Assembly: GCA_910586215.1 (NCBI GenBank)
Contig: CAJUGH010000048.1
Location: 1 to 20,348 of the forward strand
Reading direction: 5' to 3'
Length of the DNA: 20,348 bases
From: an uncultured Acetatifactor sp.
GTDB taxonomy: Bacteria; Bacillota; Clostridia; Lachnospirales; Lachnospiraceae
Under the pieces are notes generated by a model. It searched no databases. It was not told where the DNA came from and saw only the letters and a program-made list of their open reading frames with translations. Position 1 is the first letter of the stretch. The number at the start of each line of letters is the position of its first letter. Shown here one piece after another: positions 5,840 to 12,305 of the stretch. A program made the translations under genes and the position numbers.

Positions 5840-6652
5840 CTAATACCCGTATATCTCCCGGATCTGTGGCATGTACACCCCGGGTTCCCGGAATACGATC
5901 AAAGGCTTCTCCACTGTCATCCTGGGCCTGCCACCCCGGACGGCCTCCAGCAGCACCATATTCGGCTCCTTATCCACATAAGGATACACGAACTGCATCC
6001 GCTTCGGCTCCAGCTTCTGTTCCGTCAGCCGCACCATGATCTCTGCCAGCCTGAAGGGCCTATGTACCATGAAGAAATGTCCCCCCGGTTTCAGCAGCCT
6101 GGCCGCCTGTGTCACCACATCCTCCAGGGTGCAGAGGATCTCATGCCTGGCAATGGCCTTGGGTGCATCCGGGTTCGCAATGCCATGCTGTCCGATCATA
6201 TAGGGAGGATTACAGGTAATGCAATCAAAAGAAGCAGACTGGAAAATATGGTCTGCCTCCTTGATATCCCCTATGACAATGCGGATCTTATCCGACAGGC
6301 CGTTCAATGCCACACTCCTGGCCGCCATATCGGCGCTCTGGGCCTGTATCTCCAGCCCGGCCAACTGGGTGCAGTGATACTTAGCCTCCATGAGCAGTGG
6401 TATGATTCCCGTTCCAGTCCCAAGATCCAGCAGATGATCCTCCGGCCTGGCATGGGCAAATCCTGTCAGCAGCACCGCGTCCATCCCAAAACAGAACTTC
6501 TCCGGATTCTGTATGATCCGGTATCCATTGCGCTGCAGATCATCCAGGCGCTCCTTCTCCTTCAGAATCCCCGGTCCATCTGGCACCACCACCCTGGATG
6601 CTGCACCGGCATGGCACCCCATTCCATCCGGGTCTGCCCTGCCAGTGGCCAT
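5840..6652 (-). CDS. TrmN6/YabB-type tRNA (adenine37-N6)-methyltransferase
   Basis: A class I SAM-dependent methyltransferase. The conserved start is ERLDDLQRNGYRIIQNPEKF, followed by the SAM-binding loop LLDLGTGTGIIPLLME, the acidic loop LAGLEIQAQSADMAA and the N6-adenine methylase motif NPPY (in CITCNPPYMIG). The family (E. coli TrmN6/YfiC, B. subtilis YabB) modifies A37 of tRNA1Val, and its place between ricT and rsmI matches yabB in B. subtilis. The start is uncertain because the frame is open far upstream. The ATG at 6652 (270 residues) has AGGGAGG about 11 nt upstream; ATGs at 6622 and 6682 are alternatives. The region before the conserved part is a 30-bp tandem repeat giving degenerate Met-x-x-Gly-Arg decapeptides, so the natural N-terminus may be ragged. 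Confidence 0.85.
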   Translation of the reverse strand: MATGRADPDGMGCHAGAASRVVVPDGPGILKEKERLDDLQRNGYRIIQNPEKFCFGMDAVLLTGFAHARPEDHLLDLGTGTGIIPLLMEAKYHCTQLAGLEIQAQSADMAARSVALNGLSDKIRIVIGDIKEADHIFQSASFDCITCNPPYMIGQHGIANPDAPKAIARHEILCTLEDVVTQAARLLKPGGHFFMVHRPFRLAEIMVRLTEQKLEPKRMQFVYPYVDKEPNMVLLEAVRGGRPRMTVEKPLIVFREPGVYMPQIREIYGY

Positions 6653-6800
6653 TGCTCCTGGTTCCTCCCTGCCTGTAGGCATCCCATCCAGGCCTTCTCT
6701 GCCTGTTGTCATCCCGCCCGGTTCCTTCCTGCCTGCAGGCATCCCATGCGGATCTTTCCTGTCAGTTGGCATCCCGTCCGATTCCTTCCTAACCGCTTCT
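6621..6800 (-). repeat. 30-bp degenerate tandem repeat across the ricT end and methyltransferase start
   Basis: Six 30-bp units can be aligned at 6621, 6651, 6681, 6711, 6741 and 6771, with a shared core like CCTGCCTGNNGGCATCCC. In the methyltransferase frame each unit encodes ten residues of the type GMPTGRKEPG. The last unit overlaps the final codons and stop of ricT. Most units carry an in-frame ATG, and some have an AAGG- or GGAGG-like site before it. Confidence 0.8.
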
Positions 6801-8396
6801 CTCCTGGCCGGGCTTATCACCCCTTGACCGGAAATGGCGGTTCCTTCCCCGGAAATTGCGGCTTCCTCTCTGACGCTGATCCCCTTCCAGGCTTCCTGCC
6901 TGCCGGGATGCCTGCCCAGCCACCTCTTCACCAGCCTCCACCTGCTGCCTCTCCCCGGCTCCGGCCCCATAGGCCCTGGTTCCCATTGTCTCTTTCTGGT
7001 TCTGGCGCTCACGGCTGCCCTGCCGGCTCCGGTTCCCTTGATGTCCCCTGTATTCCTGGTGGCTTCTGTCATTCTGGTGGCCACGGCCCCTGCTATCTTC
7101 CTCCCGGCCTTCGCTGTCCTGGTAATTCCTGCTCCCCTGGCGCTCTTTTCTGCTTTCCCAGTCCTGGGATTCCCTTTGGTTCCAGCGGCTCTGGCGGTTC
7201 CTGCCACCATCCCTGTCCCTTCCCTTCTCCCAGGCACCTTCTGCACCTGTGCTTCCTTCCTCCTGGCCCTGGGGATTAACAGGCTGACGGCTCCTGTTCC
7301 CGTCACGGCCTTTTCCCCTCTCCCAGGTGTTCCCTGCGCCTGTGCTTCCTTCCTCCTGGTTCTGGATGTTCCCGGACTGGCGGTTCCTGCCGCCCTGGCG
7401 CTGGCCGCTTTCCTGCCGCTGACTACTGCCCTGGCGCCCATTCTCCTTCTGCCTGCCGCCTTCACGTTTCTGGTTCCCTTCCTGCTTCGCGTTCTCCTGC
7501 AGTTCCTGCTGGTCTTCCTCCTCCAGCCGTGTCAGCTCCTGCAACTCCTCCTTGGATATATCCAGCTTCTCCTTCTTGCCATGGCGCCGCCTGAACTGGA
7601 GCTTCCCTACTGGATACTCCTTAATCTCTTTCTCATCGCCTTCCTCCACCACTACTTTCACAAGCTGGCGCAGCACATTAACACTCTGTACCTGCCCCTT
7701 AAGCCCATCCTCCGTGACTACCTGGTCGCCGATCCCCGGCAGCCTCCTGTTCAGTTCCTCGTAAGTCTCCTCCTCATTCTTCAAGCAGCACATCAGCCTG
7801 CCGCATACCCCGGATATCTTGGTAGGGTTCAAGGATAAGTTCTGCTCCTTCGCCATCTTGATGGATACAGGGACAAAATCTGACAGATAGCTGTGACAGC
7901 ACAGGGGCCGTCCGCAGATCCCGATGCCCCCCACGATCTTCGTCTCATCCCGGACCCCGATCTGGCGCAACTCTATCCTGGTCTTGAACACTCCCGCCAG
8001 ATCCTTTACCAGTTCCCTGAAGTCGATGCGCCCATCTGCCGTAAAATAAAAAAGTACCTTGTTGTTGTCAAATGTATACTCTGCGTCAATGAGCTTCATC
8101 TCCAGCCCATGTTCCCGTATCTTCTCCAGGCAGATACGAAATGCCTCTTTCTCCTTCTCCTTGTTGGCAGCGGCCTGCTCTAAGTCCCGCTGGTTCGCAA
8201 TCCGCAGTACCGGCTTCAAGGGCTGGACCACCTTCTCATCCTCCACATCCATGGCCCCTGCCATTACCGTGCCAAACTCAATCCCCCTGGCTGTCTCCAC
8301 GATCACATGGTCGCCCCTCTTTATCTCAAACTTCATGGGATCAAAGAAATAAATCTTGCCCGCTGTACGAAATCTTACACCTATCACCCTGGTCAT
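6789..8396 (-). CDS. ricT: RicT/YaaT PSP1-domain protein with a long disordered tail
   Basis: 535 residues. The first ~275 match RicT (YaaT): N-terminal VIGVRFRTAGKIYFFDP, a PSP1 domain (about 60-145) and two cysteine motifs, CGRPLCC (161-167) and CGRLMCC (198-204). In B. subtilis these cysteines help bind Fe-S clusters in the RicA-RicF-RicT complex, which guides RNase Y mRNA maturation and affects sporulation, biofilm formation and competence. From about residue 280 to the end runs a 255-residue Gln/Arg/Gly/Glu/Asn-rich tail with a 31-residue motif (QEEGSTGA...) present twice; typical RicT proteins are about 275-310 residues. The ATG at 8396 has GAGGT 7 nt upstream and a private promoter at 8529-8557. 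In related genomes holB normally lies directly upstream; here the van cassette intervenes. Confidence 0.93.
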   Translation of the reverse strand: MTRVIGVRFRTAGKIYFFDPMKFEIKRGDHVIVETARGIEFGTVMAGAMDVEDEKVVQPLKPVLRIANQRDLEQAAANKEKEKEAFRICLEKIREHGLEMKLIDAEYTFDNNKVLFYFTADGRIDFRELVKDLAGVFKTRIELRQIGVRDETKIVGGIGICGRPLCCHSYLSDFVPVSIKMAKEQNLSLNPTKISGVCGRLMCCLKNEEETYEELNRRLPGIGDQVVTEDGLKGQVQSVNVLRQLVKVVVEEGDEKEIKEYPVGKLQFRRRHGKKEKLDISKEELQELTRLEEEDQQELQENAKQEGNQKREGGRQKENGRQGSSQRQESGQRQGGRNRQSGNIQNQEEGSTGAGNTWERGKGRDGNRSRQPVNPQGQEEGSTGAEGAWEKGRDRDGGRNRQSRWNQRESQDWESRKERQGSRNYQDSEGREEDSRGRGHQNDRSHQEYRGHQGNRSRQGSRERQNQKETMGTRAYGAGAGERQQVEAGEEVAGQASRQAGSLEGDQRQRGSRNFRGRNRHFRSRGDKPGQERSG

Positions 8397-8410
8397 CTAT
8401 CTACCTCACT

Positions 8411-8423
8411 GGTGCCTGGCACC
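8411..8423. repeat. 13-bp palindrome GGTGCCTGGCACC in the ricT leader
   Basis: Perfect 6-bp arms (GGTGCC/GGCACC) around one base, about 15 bp before the ricT start and next to its ribosome site. It may form a small leader hairpin. Confidence 0.5.
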
Positions 8424-8528
8424 TTCCCATAATCAAGACAAAACCAGACAAAGACTGCCAAGACGGCCAGTCCTATCCGGTTCACCGTTCCTGCTGCCGG
8501 AGCATGTCGCAGACATGTCCTGTTGCTC

Positions 8529-8557
8529 ATTCTATCACACTTTTTCCCGGCTGACAA
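8529..8557 (-). promoter_or_regulatory. Sigma-A-type promoter for ricT
   Basis: Minus-strand TTGTCA (8552-8557), a 17-bp spacer and TAGAAT (8529-8534), located between the racemase stop and ricT. It leaves a leader of roughly 120 nt. It would give ricT and the methyltransferase a start site independent of the van cassette and of holB. Confidence 0.65.
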
Positions 8558-8617
8558 TGCCGAACCATGCAGGAAAACAGCATCTTTCTGGAAAAACTGG
8601 TGTAAGCAGGTAAAAAA

Positions 8618-9745
8618 TCATTTCCTTCCCAGGCGCCCTCCCAGGCGGCTTAAGATCTCATTTGGAATGGTTCCTGCCCTTGTGGCCATCTCTTCCACCG
8701 TCACGGTCTCCCCCTCCTGGCTGCCAATGAGCACGGCTACATCCCCAGGCTGTACCCCGTCCACATTCGTCACGTCCACCAGGGTCTGGTCCATACAGAT
8801 ACGCCCTGCAATCGGTGCCCGCCTTCCACCTACCAGTACTTCCCCTGTCCCCCCTGAAAGCACTCTCGGCAGGCCGTCCCCGTACCCGATGGCAAGCACT
8901 GCCAGCCTTGCAGGCTTTTCTGCCACATAAGCCAGTCCATATCCGGCTGATTCCCCAGGCTGCAGTTCCCGCACAGAGGCTATCCTGGCTTTTAGGGACA
9001 GTACTGGACGTAAAGGAGGCTGTACTGCCTGTCTGTATCCTTCCATATCCCCGCAGGCACCATAGAGGGCTATTCCCACCCTGGCATAATCCCCACCCAG
9101 TTCCGGATGAAAGAGTACCCCGCTGCTGGCCAGCAGATGTATCCTGGGGATCTGATACCCCCGGTTCCGAAGTACCCCTATGGTGTGGTAAAATGCCTCT
9201 GCCTGTTGCCTGGTATATATCCTGTCATTCTCTGCCATGGAATCTGCCACACACAGATGGGTATAAGCCCCCTTGATCACCAGGTTCTGCATATCACAGA
9301 TCTGGCAGAGTCTATCCACCTGCTCACACCGCTCCCCCAGACGATGCATTCCCGTATCGATGCCGATGTGGACTGCAACCCTCTCCCCATATTCCTGCAG
9401 TTCCCGTGCATAGGCGTAATCCACCACTGTCTGGCACAGGTCATACTGTTCCAACAGGGGGAACTGCAAGGGATGGGTATAGCCCAGGATCAGGATCTCT
9501 CCTTCCACGCCGCCCTTCCGCAGTTCCACACCTTCCTCCACACAGGCCACACAGAAAGCCCGGACACCCATTTTGTTCAGTTCCCTGCCTACCAGGACAG
9601 CCCCGTGCCCGTAGGCATTGGCCTTTAACGCCGGCATCAGTTCACATCCTTTAGGCAGCAGGGAGCGCAGTACTGCCACATTGTGCCCAAGAGCCTTCCT
9701 GTCTATTTCGATCCACGCCCGTCCTGTCTCCATCCTGTACTCCAT
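8618..9745 (-). CDS. vanT: Soluble VanT-type serine/alanine racemase (no membrane domain)
   Basis: A 375-residue fold-type III PLP racemase. The PLP lysine is K41 in MPALKANAYGHG, and the catalytic tyrosine is about Y269 in ESAGYGLAY. The substrate loop is GRICMDQTLVDVT. The C-terminus TIPNEILSRLGG places Asn (about 362) where alanine racemases have the Tyr equivalent to Geobacillus Tyr354. I recall Asn there in VanT serine racemases, so L-Ser to D-Ser activity is likely. Classical VanT also has an N-terminal domain of about ten membrane spans, which is absent. The ATG at 9745 has GAGGAAG about 10 nt upstream; the ATG at 9733, with GGAG 6 nt before it, is an alternative. It follows the vanXY-like gene by 169 bp, a spacer with a GGGAAG/CTTCCC hairpin. 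It could also serve as a general Alr. Confidence 0.85.
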   Translation of the reverse strand: MEYRMETGRAWIEIDRKALGHNVAVLRSLLPKGCELMPALKANAYGHGAVLVGRELNKMGVRAFCVACVEEGVELRKGGVEGEILILGYTHPLQFPLLEQYDLCQTVVDYAYARELQEYGERVAVHIGIDTGMHRLGERCEQVDRLCQICDMQNLVIKGAYTHLCVADSMAENDRIYTRQQAEAFYHTIGVLRNRGYQIPRIHLLASSGVLFHPELGGDYARVGIALYGACGDMEGYRQAVQPPLRPVLSLKARIASVRELQPGESAGYGLAYVAEKPARLAVLAIGYGDGLPRVLSGGTGEVLVGGRRAPIAGRICMDQTLVDVTNVDGVQPGDVAVLIGSQEGETVTVEEMATRAGTIPNEILSRLGGRLGRK

Positions 9746-9914
9746 TCCTACAATACTTCCTCTATTTCCAAGACGCTGCCGCCTGTGTAGTTGGACGCTC
9801 TGGGAAGCATCTGGCTTGACTTCCCCACACAAAACACTCGCCTTTGTACTTTTGCACCTGTATACACATTTGCTTTTTGCTCCTTTGGAAATGGACTATC
9901 GGTCCAGTACCATC

Positions 9915-10661
9915 CTATCTGCCCAGGAATACTGTCACGATGAACCCATCCACATTATTTCCCGACACTGTCCCCGGAATCTCCAGGACTGTCTCCCCTC
10001 CCAATTCTCCGGCCAGATAGGAGACTGCCATCTCCACCCCCTGTACCCTGCACGGATATGCCTTCCTTCCATGGGGATAGTCCTTCATGAAATCCAGGTA
10101 TTCCTCCAGGGTCAGTCCCAATCCCGTCATCACATGGGCATGTGGAACCCCCACATACCGAAAATGCCATGGCTCATGGCCAATGCCTGTGACCGTCTCC
10201 TTCCCTGCAGGATACCTTTCCACAAAGCCATAGTCTGCTGCATACCTGCGGAAGGCGCCACAGATACCCGTGTATGGAAACTCCGGACAGATGAAGTCAA
10301 TTTCCTCCTGCCTGCGCCCCAGATCGATGGCCAGCCCCGTCTGGTGCTCGCTATGTCCAGGCACAGCCACGAATTTCCGGGTGAACTCCTCGCCGCTCTC
10401 TTCCAGGCATTCCTCCCAGATAATCTGCTGTTCCTTGCGGGAACGCCAGCCGCTCACTGGGACAATTCTCTCCCAGCCCCGGATCTTCCCCATCAGTTCC
10501 GCAAGCAATACCGCCGCCCTGCGCTCCATCTGCACCTTTGGCATCCCCTCCCAGGCCGGTACCAGGTCCTCCCGCTCCTGCTCTCTATAGCCATACTCCG
10601 GATTTACCAGGATCAGGCTCCCCTCATATATCCTTTTTGCTTCCAGTACACACCTTCCCAT
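9915..10661 (-). CDS. vanXY: VanXY-type D,D-dipeptidase/D,D-carboxypeptidase
   Basis: A 248-residue M15B zinc peptidase without signal peptide or membrane span, so cytoplasmic like VanXY rather than membrane-bound VanY. The zinc and catalytic residues are in place: GHSEHQTGLAIDLG with His106 and Asp113, and GHEPWHFRYVG with Glu163 and His166. The N-terminal part has PVSGWRSRKEQQ, usual in the family. Such enzymes remove D-Ala-D-Ala dipeptide and/or the terminal D-Ala of pentapeptide precursors, so that only D-Ala-D-Ser ends reach the wall. The ATG at 10661 is set by AGGGGG about 7 nt upstream; an in-frame TTG lies two codons before. The gene overlaps the end of the ligase gene by about 38 bp, suggesting translational coupling. 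Confidence 0.88.
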   Translation of the reverse strand: MGRCVLEAKRIYEGSLILVNPEYGYREQEREDLVPAWEGMPKVQMERRAAVLLAELMGKIRGWERIVPVSGWRSRKEQQIIWEECLEESGEEFTRKFVAVPGHSEHQTGLAIDLGRRQEEIDFICPEFPYTGICGAFRRYAADYGFVERYPAGKETVTGIGHEPWHFRYVGVPHAHVMTGLGLTLEEYLDFMKDYPHGRKAYPCRVQGVEMAVSYLAGELGGETVLEIPGTVSGNNVDGFIVTVFLGR

Positions 10662-11775
10662 GCTCAATCCCCCTGGCCTGGAAACTTTTGCTGTCCTGCC
10701 ATTTTTCCACGCCTGCTGCCTTAAGTTCCTGTTCCGGCTCCTCCAGGGCCAGGCTGATGATCCTGTCCAGCAGCCTCGGGAACCCGATCCCTGCCGCCTT
10801 CATCATACCGGGGTACCGGCTGTGCTCCGTGAATCCCGGTATGGTGTTGATCTCATTGAATACCACTTCCCCCTCCGGTGTCAGGAACATATCCACCCTG
10901 GCAAAACCACTGCACCCAAGTGCCCGGTACAGTACCCTGGCCGTCTCCTTGATCCGGGCTGCAGTCACCTGGTCCACCCTGGCCGGCACATGGATGGCAG
11001 CTGTCTGCAGGGTATATTTTTCCGTATAGTCAAAGAATCCTCCCGCCAGTTCGATCTCATCCACTTCCCCTACCGTCAGTTCCCGGTTCCCCAGGACAGC
11101 GCATCCTACCTCAAATCCCTCTATGTTCTCCTCCACAATGACCTGGTCATCATACCGGAAGGCCAGTTCCACAGCGGGAAGCAGATCCTGCTGTCGGGAT
11201 ACCTTGGTGACCCCATAGGAAGAACCCGCCTTCACAGGTTTTACAAAAAGTGGGAACCCAATGCTTTTTGCAAATGCCGTAACCTCCTCACCGCGGCTGA
11301 TACACAGGGACCTCGGTGTCCGCACCCCTGCCAGCGCTGCCAGCTTGTGTGCCCGGTCCTTATCCATGCACAGCGCAGAGGCCAGCACCCCGCACCCCGC
11401 CAGGGGAATCCCTGCCATCTGGATCATTCCCTGGATGGTACCATCCTCCCCCAGCCTGCCGTGCATCACCGGGAAAGCCACGTCTATCTCCAGGAACCTC
11501 ACCCTGTCTCCCTGCAGCAGCAACAGCCTGTGGACATCCTGGTCCGGGGACAGGGCCGCCGGGATACAGTTTCCTTCTTCCAGCCATTTATCCCGGCGGA
11601 TCAGTTCCATGTCCCCGTCATAGTAATACCACTGGCCCCTCTCGGATATCCCCACCGGCACCGGCTCATACCTGTCCCTGTCCAGGTTGCCAAGGACGGC
11701 ATACGCCGACTCCAGGGACACACTGTACTCGGAAGATTTTCCCCCGAAAAAGACTGCAATCCTTATTTTTCCCAT
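10624..11775 (-). CDS. vanG: VanG-type D-alanine:D-serine ligase
   Basis: A 383-residue ATP-grasp ligase of the Ddl/Van family. The N-terminus FFGGKSSEYSVSLESA has Tyr after the conserved Glu, as I recall for VanC/VanG enzymes, where Ddl has His. The middle region FPVMHGRLGEDGTIQG, LCMDKDRAHKLAALAG and KPVKAGSSYGVTKV, and the metal-binding FNEINTIPGF (Asn307/Glu308), are intact. The omega-loop reads DYTEKYTL (249-256), the EKYxL pattern of D-Ser ligases rather than that of D-Lac ligases. The product would be D-Ala-D-Ser for alternative peptidoglycan precursors. The ATG at 11775 has GGGGAGGT upstream. The gene heads the vanG-vanXY-vanT order known from vanG clusters, with its own leader. A plain Ddl is the main alternative. 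Confidence 0.88.
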   Translation of the reverse strand: MGKIRIAVFFGGKSSEYSVSLESAYAVLGNLDRDRYEPVPVGISERGQWYYYDGDMELIRRDKWLEEGNCIPAALSPDQDVHRLLLLQGDRVRFLEIDVAFPVMHGRLGEDGTIQGMIQMAGIPLAGCGVLASALCMDKDRAHKLAALAGVRTPRSLCISRGEEVTAFAKSIGFPLFVKPVKAGSSYGVTKVSRQQDLLPAVELAFRYDDQVIVEENIEGFEVGCAVLGNRELTVGEVDEIELAGGFFDYTEKYTLQTAAIHVPARVDQVTAARIKETARVLYRALGCSGFARVDMFLTPEGEVVFNEINTIPGFTEHSRYPGMMKAAGIGFPRLLDRIISLALEEPEQELKAAGVEKWQDSKSFQARGIEHGKVCTGSKKDI

Positions 11776-11938
11776 CTCATACCTCCCCTTGCGTTTTGCA
11801 GCGCATGCATTTACGTTTTTTAATGTATCCTTAAGTATTTATGTCATGTTTACCTTTGCCCCCGCTTAAAGAGGAGCGTGTACACCCTCCTGCATTGCCC
11901 ACAGGCAGCCTGGGGAATGTATCTGGCTTACACGGGAC

Positions 11939-11971
11939 ATTATACAGATCCCAGATGACAGTTTGGTGACA
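11939..11971 (-). promoter_or_regulatory. Putative activator-dependent vanG promoter with TGTCA direct repeat
   Basis: On the minus strand a perfect TATAAT (11939-11944) lacks a good -35 hexamer at 17 bp. In its place are two copies of TGTCA (11967-11971 and 11956-11960) with an 11-bp period. One-turn direct repeats over the -35 region are the usual arrangement for OmpR-family response regulators, the class of VanR. The regulator itself is not in the window. Confidence 0.5.
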
Positions 11972-11995
11972 TTTTTATAAAACATGCAGGTTTCT

Positions 11996-12101
11996 GTTAC
12001 TGTTCACTCCGTTCACAGCAACTATGCACGCGAGACAGTCTCAGGTTTGTCACGCATAAAACGCGTGAAAACACCTCGCGGTGGCACCAGTGAACAGTAA
12101 C
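11996..12101. repeat. Multi-stem element bounded by 13-bp inverted repeats
   Basis: Outer arms GTTACTGTTCACT (from 11996) and AGTGAACAGTAAC (to 12101) are perfect complements. Between them are three further small stems: GAGAC-N-GTCTC, ACGC...GCGT and CACC-GCGA-GGTG (a GNRA-type loop on the minus strand). Similar outer-arm sequence recurs near 13361 and 18187. It may be a MITE/REP-like intergenic repeat or a structured RNA domain. Confidence 0.65.
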
Positions 12102-12117
12102 AAGTTTCTCTCCACAC

Positions 12118-12163
12118 AAAAAACACCTTGTCTGGTATCTATCATGTACCAAAACAAGGTGTT
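12118..12163 (-). terminator. Strong intrinsic terminator after holB
   Basis: On the minus strand AACACCTTGT and ACAAGGTGTT form a 10-bp stem, extended by an inner TGGTA/TACCA stem, followed by a run of T. It lies about 140 bp after the holB stop and would separate the holB transcript from the van cassette. Confidence 0.9.
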
Positions 12164-12305
12164 ACATTTGTCTATTTCCTTGAGAAATTCTTATTTTTTT
12201 CCTAAGAAACCCTGCAGATCTGCATATGGCCCCAGGCTGGCCCCGTACCCTGCACAGCCCTCTTACCATATTGCCAAAAAACCTGGAACTCTCTGAAACA
12301 GGCTT
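12164..12305. other. Spacer between holB and its terminator, no gene seen
   Basis: The 142 bp hold a perfect 12-bp palindrome (TGCAGATCTGCA, 12213-12224) and a TTCTTA/TAAGAA inverted repeat (12188-12208). One minus-strand frame reads YGASLGPYADLQGFLGKK before a stop. This looks like a protein tail, but there is no start codon or ribosome site. It may be a remnant of whatever stood here before, or chance. Confidence 0.4.

Larger units (their letters stand above)
11776..12117 (-). promoter_or_regulatory. Leader and promoter region of the van cassette (no gene seen)
   Basis: This 342-bp stretch contains no supportable gene. It contains, in transcription order, a multi-stem inverted-repeat element (11996-12101), a TGTCA direct repeat (11956-11971), a TATAAT -10 (11939-11944), an 18-bp palindrome with one mismatch (GGAGCGTGTACACCCTCC, 11873-11890) and the vanG ribosome site. 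The leader RNA would be about 155 nt. Confidence 0.6.

Noticed and set aside
6621..6800. CRISPR array
   Set aside because: Units are contiguous 30-bp degenerate repeats without spacers and are in frame as coding sequence.
6653..7465. Minus-strand 5' extension of the methyltransferase frame inside ricT
   Set aside because: It is Arg/Gly/Ala-rich out-of-frame reading of the ricT repeat tail. The conserved protein begins around ERLDDLQRNGYR, so only a short extension is plausible.
6062..7838. Plus-strand frames of more than 300 codons opposite ricT and the methyltransferase
   Set aside because: They mirror the low-complexity ricT tail (Pro/Leu/Ser/Cys-rich) and have no credible start or domain.
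9746..9832. 29-residue N-terminal extension of the racemase from a TTG
   Set aside because: No good ribosome site, no family similarity, and it covers a hairpin. Family members start about where the ATG at 9745 or 9733 lies.
10624..11775. Housekeeping D-alanine-D-alanine ligase
   Set aside because: Not fully excluded, but the omega-loop EKYTL, the SSEYSVSL motif and the vanXY and vanT neighbours favour the D-Ser class.
9618..11823. Long plus-strand open frames opposite the van genes (up to 387 codons)
   Set aside because: They lie wholly antisense to well-supported Van genes, lack ribosome sites and encode low-complexity Pro/His/Leu/Ser-rich sequence that follows from the codon use of the opposite strand.
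8618..12163. Van cassette as a Tn1549-like or IS-bounded transposon
   Set aside because: No transposase, integrase, relaxase or terminal repeats are seen at the borders. Only the small inverted-repeat element lies inside the leader.
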